Counted from the first letter of the stretch, positions 46,411 to 58,060 are shown. The stretch is DNA of 64,000 bases from Congeria kusceri (GCA_027627225.1 CM051030.1:21591605-21655604); one strand, 5' to 3'. A program made the numbers and translations. Notes: generated from the sequence alone by a model not told the origin.

Positions 46411-47356
46411 GTAAGATGTACAGACATTCATACAAATAGACAGACAGATATTTCACAAATACCATTCAGCGAACTGCTTTATATAATGAAAAATTAATGC
46501 AAAAATTTAAACAGTTGTCCCTTAACTAATTTTTTACTTGTGTATGTGCCTAATTTTCAGTAGGATCTTTTCTTCATCTGATCTGTTTATATCTCCCACA
46601 AAACAAAGTTGTAATGGAGTGTACTGAAATCCGTTTGTCTATCCTAATAATGTCTGTCGGTCCGTCTGTCTGGATGTTATTTTTTGTCGAGAGCATAACT
46701 TCCAAACTCTTTAAGATATCAACTTCAAACTTCATACATAGATAGAGGGTTGTTAGGTGGAGTACAGTGCAGAAGATTTATAACTCCAGCTGCATTATTT
46801 ACGTAGTTATTCACCTTTGTTCATAATCCTTGTCCATCCATTTTTTCAAAAATTACTGAAGGGACTGAACTCAAACTTCATACATGGATAGATATTTGTG
46901 AGGTGGAGTGCAGTACACAAGAATTATAACTCTAGCTGCATTTTTCACGAGGGGTATTCCCTTTGTCAATTTCTTTTCCCAGTTGAACTAATACATGTTT
47001 ACACCTCAAAATTACATGTTACTTGTATCAATATCTTTGTGACAAAGCATCATGTGGCAGTTCTAATTTGTCATGTGGCAGTAAAATAGTGTATGCCCCC
47101 CCCCCCAATCACTGAAGGTAATTATTGCCATTCCAGTCTGTTTGTCTGTGTGTCCTTCGGTTATATTTCTAATGCACAGCCCATTTCAAAACCTGTGTAA
47201 CTGTGATCATGAAATAACTTTCTGAAGTACTGGGAAGTACTGAAGGCAAACATACAACTAAGAAGTCATACTTAAATTTAGCATATAACAATTTTTATTC
47301 TAGTTGCAAGAACAAAAAATGTTTCAATTTAATTGAACTATGGTTTAAAGATAGTG
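46411..47356. repeat. Family I cores and intron
   Basis: 46600-47020 has two cores with 'ATCAACTTCAAACTTCATAC' and 'GGTGGAGTACAGTGC', ending near a C-run at 47096-47106. No clear element ends. The remainder is AT-rich. Confidence 0.5.
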
Positions 47357-49549
47357 TCATAAAGTAAGAAAAATGTTGGAGATTACAGATCGGATTTTGG
47401 AAATCTCCAATATACATTTAGAACTGTATATTGGTGATTCGAATATCCAATATACATGCCCAGAGGTAGGTTGGATATTCGGATTAAAACATACAGAATA
47501 CCCATTAGTAGAGGAAGTCAAGCAGCAAACCATAGACAGCATAGGATTGACAAATTCACAAATGTCTTATGCCCGGGTCCACCGATGCCAACTGGCCAGT
47601 GTGTGCAACTAACTTGCTCGCGCAAATTATAAGCTTTTTCTCAAGAATTTTTATTTGGCAAGCCGAAAAATGTCTCAGTTTCGCAACCTGCAAGGAGCTT
47701 GGACATTTCGAATGGTATATTCGTATATCCATTCTTCAATAGCCCCCAAAATGTATATTCAAGATTCAAAATTGTATATTTGAAATCGTATATTTAGCGT
47801 ACCAAATTCAATGTCTGATCTCTGCAATCGTCGGACTGATGTAAGGCTACCAAGGGATTGGGCTTGAGCTGACCTTTCAAATGGCACCTTATTCAGCCCT
47901 ATCATAGCGGGGGTGGAGAAGATACGGGCCCGAGAAGTTCATCCCCAGATACACCGGCTGGCGTTGCTGGCAGAGTGTTCGAGTTGATGACAGTAGAATA
48001 TTCTACAGTAGAATAATTTGGAGATTTAAAATTGATCCGTATCTCCGCCACCCGGGCTACAATCAGACTGAACATGGTGTTGTTTGAAAGTCAACAAAAG
48101 TCCGATCCCCAATGTTCACTTGGTAGCCTTAGAGCAGTCCAACAGAGAATCGTTCGTGGTTCAAACATTGAATTTGATAGCCTGAATATACGATTTTGAA
48201 TAAACAATTTTGAATCTCCAATTTACTTTTTTGGGGATATTAGAGACTAAACAATTGAATTTACAATTCTGAATCTGAAGTCTACTTTGTTTGGATATTG
48301 GATTCAAATTTACAAATTTGAATTTTGAATCTACATTTTTTGGATATTGGAGATTTAAATATACCACTTTCGAACTCAAACACTGCCAGTAAATGCCGGC
48401 GGGTGTATGTGGGCATTTTTGCAAGCCATTGTTCCACATTTAAGAAAAAACAACTTTGAATCTACATTTTTTGGATATTGGAGATTGGACATTCGAGTTT
48501 ACAATTCTGAATATCCAATCTACATTTTGTTCGGAGATTGGAGATTGGAAATAACAATTTTGAATCTTCAATCTACAACATTTTGGATATTGGAGTTTCG
48601 AATATTACTATGTTATTAACTGGAACAGCCAGGAAATGACGTCATTTTTGCAAGCCATTATAGTTTGCTCGTGTCCAGGCGGGGCAAAGAAGTTCTCGGG
48701 CTCGTATCTCCGCCGCCCAGACTAAGGAGGTGTCGTTTGAAAGGTCAGGGCAAGTCCGATCCCCAATATTTGCTTGGTAGCCTTAGATCAGCCCCATGGT
48801 TGCAGAGACATGGTCGTGGATTAGACATTTAATTTGTAACACTAAATATGCGATTTTGAATAAAAAAAATTTGAATCTCCAATATACATATTTTTTTGGA
48901 GAGTGGAGATTCGAATATTCCAGTCATTAACTCAAACACTCTGCCAGCAAATGCCGGCCAGTGTTACCGGGCCTTTTTGCAAGTCATTGCTTTTCTTGTG
49001 GCCGGGCCTTTTTGCAAGGTATTAGTTTGCTCGCGTCCAGGCCCGGGGAAGAACTTCTCGGACCTGTATCTCCACTGCCCGGGCTATTATCGGGCTAAAC
49101 GAGGTGTCGTTTGCAAAGGTCAGCGCAAGTCCAATCCCCAATGTTCGCTTGGTAGCAGCAGATAAGTCCGACGATTGCAGAGACACTGCTTTGGATCAGA
49201 CATTGAATTTTCTACCCAAAATATATGATTTCGATTATACAATTTTGAATCTACCAATATACATTTGGGGGACTTTTGTGTACAATGAAGATTCAAATGT
49301 CCAATATACATTTTTCAGGTACATTGGGGATTCGGAATTGCATGTCAATTTAATTGCTAGCAACTATGCTGTCTCCTGTTGGCTCTATAGGCTTGACTTC
49401 CAGTACTTATGAATATTGTGTATGTTATAATCCAAATATCGAATCAACCTCTGGGCATGTGTATTGGATATTCTAATCTCCAATATAGTGGCCTACATGT
49501 ATATTGGATATTCAAATGTCCAATCTCCAATATTTTTCGAACTTTATGA
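47357..49549. mobile_element. 2.2-kb DNA element with terminal inverted repeats over 100 bp
   Basis: The left end (TCATAAAGTAAGAAAAATGT...) and the inverted right end (TCATAAAGTTCGAAAAATAT...) match over roughly 130 bp, including 'CCAATATACATGCCCAGAGG' deep in both arms. The interior consists of GATATTGGAGATT / AATCTCCAATATACATT modules in both orientations. It also has three copies of a module of about 350 bp carrying 'AAGTCCGATCCCCAAT' plus an inverted partial copy near 47835. No transposase was seen. The superfamily is unknown; no reliable target duplication was found. Confidence 0.7.
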
Positions 49550-50412
49550 AGCGTTAAAATATATGCAGATAACTAACCATCTTCAAACAGGTCATAAACT
49601 TCAGTTTTAGCTTAGTAAAACTGACTGTACTTGTACACAGTGCGAAGTACCATGAGTGCTTCACAAATCTGTAATAGATCTTATTATGCATTGTCCACAA
49701 ATTTGTATATCGCACATTGAACTGTCTTAGTATGTGCGTACAAAACTTGTTGTTTGACATTTGTATTAAAAGTTTGCATACAATCAAAATTGTATAACAT
49801 TGTGTGAGGTGAATGTGTGTATGCAGCTAATGTATTAAAGTATGTGCCATGCGAAACCCGAAGAATTCATGCTGTGGCGACGAACCTTCAATCAATATTC
49901 GCCAAGCGACTTCATGAAAGTTTGCGACGATTTGCAAACAATAGCGAGTAGTTCCACAGCAAGATATCACAACGAATATGTCATGAAACTCCGTCGCGAA
50001 TTACGGCTGTTTTTTTGCTATATATGCATCTGCTGTTTCAAAATGGAGGGTTGATGGAGGGTTGTACAGTTTCACTGTCTTCATAGCATTCTATATTATG
50101 TAATCTATAGTTTACGTTTATGTAAAGATGTAAATTTTGTTTCTTTAATATTAAAGTTAATTAACATTATGTAATAAAACACTTTTATTTGATAGTATAA
50201 ACAGTGAAAACTCATATTGGTGTCACAATGAATAATTATCTTATATAAATTAATAAAGAAATAATTAAGAATGTATCATATGGACAATACTTATACAAAT
50301 TCATTAAAAATTACTAATCATGGATTGTTTATTCATTTTCTTCAAATATTCACCCCTTTTAATCATACGCCACAATCCACAAATTTGCTAAATTTGACGT
50401 TTACGTCACTTT
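49550..50412. other. Intron with a small GCGAAACCC repeat
   Basis: 49834-50020 is GC-richer (TGCCATGCGAAACCCGAAG...) and resembles 56320-56490 in the opposite orientation (GTTTCGCGTGGCACA). This suggests a small dispersed element. The 70-codon frame at 49842-50054 inside it is protein-like only in part. The rest is AT-rich. Confidence 0.4.
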
Positions 50413-51099
50413 TTATGCTCCCAAAGGGAACTTTGGGGGCATATAGTATTCGCATAGTCCATCTGTCTGTCCGTCTAACTTCATTATTATTGAAGGGATT
50501 GGAATGAAACTTGCAATAGAGGACAATGGGAGGAAGTGCAGAGCATAAAGGTCATAACTCTTTCTTTAATATTTACAGAGTTATTGACCTTTGTCTAATT
50601 TTATTGTGTGGAGTATAACTCCATTAGTATTGAAGGGATTCAAATAAAACTAAATACAGACCATATCAGCAAAGAAAGTCATGTGATCTTATCCAGGTAA
50701 ACATTGCCCAAGGCAACTCTCACAGTGGGTTTATTTACAGTTGAAATACATAAGTCCAGTCTGTAGTTGTTATGATAACATGGTAGTTATGGTGTTTCAT
50801 TGATTTGTGCTGCATGGTAAGGAATCTGGTTGTGAAGATGGTGTATCAACAAATCAGTGTACAAGTGTTTTAAAACAAAGGAAGGTAACAAAACAGTCTA
50901 AATTTTGGACTTCGTTTAAATATTCTGCCAGTTTTGGGAAAACAAAAGCTTTTTTCTGCCGCTTATGTTCAAGATACACATATCATTGCGAAACGACGCA
51001 TACATATTGAAAGAATGAATTTGCATATTTTTGCCCAAAAAAATCCAATAAAAACTGTTCGTGTTGCAAACCAGATTTGGACTATGTGCTGCCTTCTTT

Positions 51100-52362
51100 C
51101 CAACATTTAACATTCAAGATCCAATTATTACTGCTGCATCGGAAGGACCAGATTAGTGTAATCAGTACCTTTCAGACATATACTGCAACATTTATGTAAA
51201 ATTGTACAAAAATTTCAAGCATGTTGCGCCATACAACTTTATAAAATAAATTTGTTCCACATATAGTCCTGTGTTTGTAAATACCACAAAGTCGCAAAAA
51301 TTCGCCCCAGCAAGTGCCCTTTATCCAGTTATCTGGAAATAATAATTAGTAATTGTTAATGTAACTGTCCATCAATGATTTCTAAGCAGAAGTCGTTATT
51401 ATTTGCCGCTTCTGTCGGAGTCAGATTCCTGTACTTTAAGGGGTACGTTATAATTTGGTAATGTTTTGTAAAGTTTGTAATAATCATGACTTTTTCATGT
51501 TCGGATGCACCATGGTATCCACAGCACGGGTTGATTAATAAGCCGGTTTGAAATACCATGGCATTGTGCTTGAGTTCCATGTTCATTGTCTTGTTATACA
51601 TTGTATGAGTCAGTGACATGAGAAATGGATTATAAACTAGTAAATGTTTTAGTTTCTTAAGTATGCCTCACTCAGTGCATTTTTTCGGTTCATAATGTCT
51701 CAAAACCTTGATGCTGTCTGTCTGTTTTGTCACACAGAAGTTGTGACAGGGCTTGATCAATAGATTAATTGCTTTCAATTTTCTGTTGGAAAATGTCAAT
51801 AAAGTAAGAAAGTCCCTGCTGGAAATGTCCACGTTATTAACGTCTTATATTCTAATTTAGCTGTGGAATGGGGATTTCAGGAAAAATCAAAGATTCTTCT
51901 AATTATATGATGTCTGTGATGGTAAGTAGGTAAGCTGTCAATTCCGTGCTGTGATAGTCACTCAACTGGTAGCTCAGTAGTGTGCCAATAGGAATTTCAC
52001 CAAATACAGTAAGGTGTAATTTACAGCTGATACCTGTCCCTTTGACAAATAATTGATTTGGATTTCTTCCACCAAGGACATCAGTGACTGCTTCAATATT
52101 TGGATTTCTTCCACCAAGGACATCAGTGACTGCTTCAATATCTTCTGTGGATGAGGATTTTCTATTTTCTATTCTAGCATCATATAAAAAGCACTGTACT
52201 GCTTCTCATTTCCGAAGTTGTCTGAAAGTTGTAGCCTCCTAAAAATCAACTTTATCATGATCAGGTTCAGGTTCGATTTTGTCCCCCTGGGTTTATGCCA
52301 CACTTGCCCAACCCAGCTGTGTAGAGGAGGGCAATCAGATGGTTACACACACCACCAGACCT
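51100..52362 (-). pseudogene. Decayed SWIM zinc finger / YqaJ-type nuclease gene
   Basis: Reading leftward on the minus strand, SGGVCNHLIALLYTAG (about 52360-52300) resembles the C-x-H end of a SWIM finger. AVQCFLYDARIENRKSSSTE and a duplicated EAVTDVLGGRNPN follow. At 51356-51619 a frame holds VFQTGLLINPCCGYHGASEH and LTPTEAANNNDFCLEIIDGQ, and at about 51190-51350 come YFQITG and FCDFVVFTNTGLYVEQIYF. This order matches animal proteins combining a SWIM finger with a YqaJ (lambda-exonuclease-fold) domain, which cut or process DNA ends. Here the place of the Asp box reads GASEH and the E-x-K box is missing, and stops and shifts occur, so it is inactive. The lack of introns fits a retrocopy or transposon-borne gene. 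Confidence 0.6.
52058..52141. repeat. Exact 42-bp tandem duplication
   Basis: The 42-bp unit beginning TTGGATTTCTTCCACCAAGG occurs twice in succession (from 52058 and 52100). It lies in the pseudogene frame and adds 14 residues without shifting it. Confidence 0.85.
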
Positions 52363-52992
52363 GTAAATATGAGTGAAGATGTTGTTTAAATATAATAATG
52401 CATTTAAATATATCATAAATATTTTTTCAGATTAATGTCTTAACTACTGTTCTATATACACTATTACACTAATATGTATAATATTAACATCATTTGGTAT
52501 AAAAGCTATCAATGTTAAATAACTATTAATGTTATTACATACCACCCAATACTGCTGCATTGTCCACTGACGACTGCCCGTCTGACAAATTAATTTGTCT
52601 ATTTGATATGGTCTATAATGATAGAAAAAAATGAGAGGAAGTGCAGAGCACAAGAACCACAACACTTCATTGATTTTGGAGTTATTGCCCTTTGTTTTAT
52701 TTTCGTGTGCAAAGCATTAGTTTGCTTGTGCATACTTCCATTACTATTGAAGGGATACAAATAAATTTCATAAAATGAAAGAGGGCAATGAGAGGAAGTA
52801 CAGAGTACAAGAACCATAACTCTGTCTTAAGTTTTTATGGAGTAATTGTCCTTTGTTTATTTTTTGTGCAGAGCATAACTCCATCAGTATTGAAGGGATT
52901 TTAAATGAAACCATATATATTGACAAGAATTGCAGAGTACAAGGACCATAACTCATTCCCAAATGTTGACAGAGTTTATAGTGCCCTTTGTT

Positions 52993-54796
52993 TCTAGCTC
53001 AACTGAGCACAACGTGCTCACGGTGAGCTTTTGTGATCGCCATTTGTTTGTCTTGCATTGTCAACATTTATATTGTTAACACTCTAGAGGCCACATTTAT
53101 TTGCCAGTCTTTATGAAACTTTGTCAGAACATTTGTCACAATGATATATCAGCTGAGTTCGAATCTGGGTCATTTGGGGTAAAAAACTAGGTCAATAGTT
53201 CAAATTGAACAAAAAGCTTGTTAACACTCTAGAAGTCACATTTTTTGCCCAATCTTCATGAAACATGGTAAGATCATTTGTCTTACTGATATCTCAACCA
53301 AATTTGAAACTGAGTCATGTGGGGTAAAAAAATAGGTCACTAGGTCAAATTGAAGAAACACTCTAGAAGTCAAATTTTTTGCCCAGTATTCATGAAACCT
53401 TGTCAGAACATTTGTCCTAATGATTTCTCCTCCAAGTTCGAATCTGGGTCATGTAGGGTCAAAAAAACTAAGTAAGTAGGTCAAATTTATGAAAAAGCTT
53501 GTTAACACTCTAGAAGTCACATTTTTTGCCCAATCTTCATTAAACCTGGTCAGAACATTTGTCCAAATGATATCTCAACCGAGTTCAAATCTGGATCATG
53601 TGATTCAACAACAAGGTCAATAGGTCAAATTGAAGAAAAAGCTTGTTAACACTCTAGAAGTCACATTTTTTGCCCAATCTTCATGACACTTGGTCGGAAT
53701 GTATGTCTTAATGATATCTCTGCCAAGTTCAACTCTGGGCCAGATGGGATTAAAAAAACTAGGTCACTAGTTTAAATCGAAGAAAAGCTTGTTAACACTT
53801 AGAAGTCATATTTTTGCCCAATCTTCATGAAACTTGGTCAGAATATTTGTCAGGTATCTCTGTCGAGTTTGAATCTGGGTCATTTGGGGTTAAAAACTAG
53901 GTCAATAGGTCAAATTGAAGAAAAAACTTGTTAAAACTCTAGAAATCAAATTTTTTTGCCCAATCTTTATGAAACTTGGTCAGAACATTTGTCTTAGTGA
54001 TATCTGGGCCAAGTTCGAAACTGGGTCATGTGTGGTCAAAAACTATGTCACAAGCTCAAATTGAAGAGAAAGCTTTTTAATACTTGAAGTCACTTTTTTG
54101 TCCCATTAACATGAAACTTGCTCAGAACATTTGTTCTGATGATATCTCTGCCGAGTTCGAAAATGGTTCCACTCCATTGAAAAACATGGCTGTCAGGGTG
54201 CTGGGCAATTTCACTTATGTGGTATAGAAAAAGCTTGTTAACACTCTAGAAGTCACAGTTTTTACCCAATCAACATGAATCTTGCTAATAACCTTTGTTC
54301 TTATGATATCTAGGCTGAGTTCGATAATGGTTCCACTCTGCTGAAAAACATGGCTGTCATGGGGCAGGGCAGTTTTCCTTATATTGATATAATGAAAACT
54401 TTAATAAGCTTGTGAACACTCTAAAGGCCACATTTTTTGCCCGATCTTCATGAAACTTGCCCATATCCTTTGTTCCAATGATATCTTAGTGGAGTTCGAA
54501 AATGGCTTTTGTGTGGTCAAAAACTAGGTCACTAGGTCAAATGGAAAAAAAAAGTGATTACACTAGTTTTGCCTAATCTTCTTGAAAATTGCTCTGAACA
54601 TCTGTTTCAATAATATCTTGGGACAACTTTGAAACTGGGTCATGGGGGGGAAGTAAAAAAACTAGGTCACTATGGCAAAATTGAACAAAATGTTTTATAA
54701 CATTATTGAGGTCACATTTATAGGCCAATTATCACGAAACTTGCTCAAAACAGTTTAATTCCTTAGCCTCTCATGTGAGCCACCTAGGGCCTTTAG
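52993..54796 (+). mobile_element. Family B core-repeat element, long copy nested in family N
   Basis: It starts 'CTAGCTCAACTGAGCACAAC' with the GTGCTCACGGTGAGCT complement. About ten to eleven cores of roughly 165 bp follow ('AACACTCTAGAAGTCACATT', 'CCCAATCTTCATGAAACTTG'). It ends 'GAGCCACCTAGGGCC' without the usual TCTTGTT, so the extreme 3' end is lost. This is the longest core array in the window. Confidence 0.75.
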
Positions 54797-55144
54797 TATA
54801 CCGTAGTATTGAAAGAATTTAAAATCACAACAAATATATTGATAGATGAAATTTAGAGGAAGAGCAGAGTACAAGGACCATGACTCTTTCTTCAATATTT
54901 ATGGAGTTATTGCTCTTCAGTTAATTTCTTTTGTGCAATGCATAACTCCATTAGTATTGAAGTGATTTAAAAATAAAACGTCATCTATTGATAGAGGATG
55001 TTGAGAGGAAGTGCAGAGAACAAGGACATAACTCTTTTTGTAGGAAGCCTCATTTTTGCCAACATGTAACTTACGTTGTGTTGCCTTTCTCAGACAAGCA
55101 TATGCTTTGGGGGCATTTGTCACATCCTATGACAAGCCTTGTTT

Positions 55145-55388
55145 AATTACTGTTTTTGTCTGTTAAAAAGTATGTAATAAAAAGGCTTCCTGTTTTGCTA
55201 ATTCATATATTTATAAACTTTGAAACAACAGCATTCATCTGTACTATGTAGACATGATACACTATTACCCATTGAACTCTTATTATTAATATACTAGAAT
55301 AAGAAGTAATATATAACATTTGAGCACTGTTTCTTTTTGTATTGTTATCTACACCAAAAAGTGTCACATTTTGATTTGAAGGATTATG
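55145..55388. other. AT-rich intron
   Basis: Nothing recognised. Confidence 0.3.
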
Positions 55389-55395
55389 TAAATAA

Positions 55396-56176
55396 CAGAG
55401 CTCCAGATAAGACGCGTATTCTCTTATTTATGCATTGAATAAAAAAAAAACACATTGAAAATCTGCCCTGTGCGTAAGGTTACGCATTGCAAATCTCGGT
55501 ACATATTTTTAATCGCTTGAATTGAGAAACCGGTTTTACCAATTATCCAGTTCAGCTAATGGTGAAGGTTAGCTTTTGAATCGATTAAAAGTGAATCAAG
55601 CGAATCTTTCTACTCAAAATGGTTTTGCATTGGGTATGTGGGTCGAAAACGGAACGTTTTAAGCTCAATCAGCCAGTTCCAGTAGGCAGTATCGTAAAAA
55701 TGTTTATCAGAATGAGTCTTATGATACTTTTCCTATTTGCCACAGCAGTTGAAAAATCGGACAAGAAACACAAGCATCATGTGAGTGCAAAATTGTCTAA
55801 AAATTGCTGTAATCGTGGCAGAAACTTAGCTAATTGTCAAGCAAGAAGGACCAGAAATCAGGTTACACAATTAAAAAACATTTAATTAGGATTTGCAATG
55901 AAAAAAAAGTACAAAGTATGTGGGAAAATTACTACTACTTTGCCAAGTAAATGTTAATTTTTGATAGACATACAGATTATTGTCTACATTCAATTTATTC
56001 CATTTGTCAATATTAATGTCTTCATACATAACAAGCACATAAAATACTCTTTTGATCTTGTATAAAAAATTAAAATAAATACCCTTTAAAACTGACGGAC
56101 TGGGGGTAAAATACCCTTTAACCAAAAAATAAGGCAGTAAAATGCCCTTAAGGCTAAAACCTTATCTGGAGCTCTG
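55396..56176. mobile_element. Small TIR DNA element with 7-bp TSD and an internal ORF
   Basis: The termini are CAGAGCTCCAGATAAG and CTTATCTGGAGCTCTG, a perfect 16-bp inverted repeat, with TAAATAA on both flanks (55389-55395, 56177-56183). The CAGAG end and the 7-8 bp duplication suggest hAT. An 88-codon plus-strand frame (55619-55885) has a central hydrophobic run and a Cys/Arg-rich end (NCCNRGRNLANCQARRTRNQ). I do not recognise it. It ends about 420 bp before the last exon. Confidence 0.75.
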
Positions 56177-56183
56177 TAAATAA

Positions 56184-56594
56184 TATATTGCAGAGTATTG
56201 CATTAAATAACCATTCGGCATTGTTTTTATCCGAAATATTCATATACCGATAAGTGACAATACATGTGATGTGTAAAGGTTGTTTTTTTTATTAATTTAA
56301 TTACTTCCTTTTCACGATTCGTTGCGGGACAAAATCATTCGCAATGAAAGTTCGAGAACATGCGCAATATTTTGTTGCAAGGATTAGCAAATATTCGTGA
56401 CATCACGAGCTATTGCTCTGCGCTTTGCGATAAAATCTGTAGCATATCGCGAACTTTGTGGGTTTCGCGTGGCACATATTGTACTCCCGGAGAATTGCTA
56501 TTCCCTAAAATTAATTCAGAAACATCACACTAATGGTATACAGCAAAACTATTAATATAATAATGTCATTAAATGTTGTTTTCTGTATATTTAG
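56184..56594. other. End of the last intron
   Basis: 56320-56490 carries the GCGAAACCC-type repeat noted at 49834, in opposite orientation. The acceptor ATATTTAG closes the intron at 56594. Confidence 0.4.
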
Positions 56595-56786
56595 AATGTA
56601 AGTCCAGATGGTCTGGTATATGCTGACCTTGATTTCCCAAATCAACCAAAGGGCCAGAAACGATTGGTTATTCATGGACTGGATGACAGGACAGAATACG
56701 CAGAAGTGGATCTGACACGGAAAGCCGATCCTTTACCTGACAGTGATTCGGAAGATAAAAAAAATGACAAAAAGCCTACCACTTAA
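56595..56786 (+). CDS. Terminal coding exon of the receptor-tail gene (ITIM- and ITSM-like motifs)
   Basis: It opens in phase 0 after ATATTTAG and runs 63 codons to TAA at 56784. It encodes NVSPDGLVYADLDFPNQPKG, then RLVIHGLDDRTEYAEVDLTR, and ends in an acidic/Lys-rich DSDSEDKKNDKKPTT. LVYADL fits the ITIM pattern (I/V/L/S-x-Y-x-x-L/V/I) and TEYAEV fits the ITSM pattern (T-x-Y-x-x-V/I), spaced about 28 residues Tyr to Tyr. In vertebrate PD-1 and Siglec tails this pair recruits SHP phosphatases or SAP-type adaptors. A similar role here is inference. Phase and composition tie it to 46307-46410. The likely product is a type I membrane receptor or Ig-type adhesion protein, but the ectodomain is outside the window. 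Confidence 0.92.
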   Translation, partial: NVSPDGLVYADLDFPNQPKGQKRLVIHGLDDRTEYAEVDLTRKADPLPDSDSEDKKNDKKPTT

Positions 56787-57183
56787 TTCTATTTTGCTTA
56801 CTTATGAAACATATTGAGCCTAAGTAGGTTTCATGCTTCCAATTGTTTACACACATACAATGCCAATATGTATATGTACTTTAGCAATTTAGCTCACATA
56901 TTTTTACTATGTTTAACAGGTTTGTCAGCACACTTGAAAAGTCAGCAAAATATGATTTTGTTTCAACGTCAATGAATTGTCAGAGAATTTCGAAAAAAGT
57001 CAGTGAAAAATGAAATTCCAAAAAAGTCAGTGAAAAGTTGGGGAAGATAATTATGTCTGAAGGTGAAAACGTAAGTTATACAAATGTTTAGGTTATGGCT
57101 GTTGGTTTTGGTCTGTGAAAGACTGGATTTTGATCGGGAAAAGTCAGGGAATTTTTTTACTCTAGGTGCTGGCAACCTTGTTT
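56787..57183 (+). other. 3' untranslated / downstream region
   Basis: Sequence after the stop codon. No AATAAA is seen in the first 400 bases, so the transcript end is not fixed; the first AATAAA I noticed lies near 57612 inside a repeat. 56950-57040 holds a short local duplication (AAAAAAGTCAGTGAAAA). Confidence 0.4.
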
Positions 57184-58060
57184 AAGATATCAATTGTTAG
57201 CTTACCTGAGCACTAAGTGCTCTGTTACTAGAAGCGCATGGTTAGCTATTGTTGTAGGTGAACTCTCCTGCGTAGTCCGACGTGCAAATGCCATCAACAC
57301 TTTGACCATTATCGCGATAAAGACTTCATTTTTAGCTTACCTGAGCATTTTGTGCTGGGTGAGTTATTTGTTCAGGGGAACCGTTCTGCTTCGTCCCTTA
57401 TGTGTCACTAATTGGGGGCGTAGACGCTATTGAGACTTCACTATACATTTATTTTTACCAAACTTGCACAGTTTGTGTACGGTCATAAGACCTTGATGAA
57501 GTTCGATAATGGGTCAGATCGTACCAGGAACGCCAGAGTTATTGTCCCTTTTATGAGAAAAACAGCAAAAGGACTTTGTGCAACACACAGACCACATTTG
57601 TCATGGGAACTTAATAAAAAATGCACACTGTGTGTATGACCAAAATATTTAAAAACATCCAAAAATGGCCTAGATTGGGGTACAAACACTAGAGTTATTA
57701 CCCCTTGTTTGTAAAAATAAAGGACAATGTGGTGGATAGCGACTTGATTCTTTGTCTAAATTGTGACCAAAATTGTTTGTGTATCACCATAAGGTCACAA
57801 TCACTGTGTAATATGGGCTAGATTGGACCAGAAATACCAGAGTTATTGCCCCTTTCATTCTCCATAATGAATTAACTTTTCATTCCTTGTTGACTAAACT
57901 TGCACACTCTGTGTACGATCGTAAGATCATATCCGGGTGCAATGATGGGCCAGATAGAAACAGGAATACTTAAGTTATTTCCCCTTTTTATTTATTTGCA
58001 AAAAATGTACTTTGTGTAATATAAAAACATCATTTTTCATCTAATCTCGACATCTTTAGG
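57184..58060 (+). mobile_element. Family K core-repeat element
   Basis: Two left ends occur close together ('AGCTTACCTGAGCACTAAGT' at 57199 and 'TTAGCTTACCTGAGCATTTT' at 57331), the second followed by about five cores with 'AACTTGCACAGTTTGTGTAC' and 'CCAGAGTTATTGCCCC'. The right end is not clear. It is related to the nested reverse element at 27623-29515. Confidence 0.6.

Larger units (their letters stand above)
50413..55144 (+). mobile_element. Family N core-repeat element with large nested insertions
   Basis: The left hairpin is TGCTCCCAAAGGGAACTTTGGGGGCATA (50416 on). Near the right end CTTTGGGGGCAT is its inverted complement, followed by a small ACAAGCCTTGT hairpin and TT. Cores of about 150 bp ('CCATTAGTATTGAAGGGATT', 'GAGGAAGTGCAGAGCACAAG') lie at 50480-50690, 52600-52990 and 54800-55060. 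A SWIM/YqaJ-type pseudogene region and a family B copy are inserted between them. Confidence 0.65.

Noticed and set aside
56969..57175. Minus-strand frame with signal-like hydrophobic end after the stop codon
   Set aside because: Lies over a local AAAAAAGTCAGTGAAAA duplication; composition is explained by that repeat.
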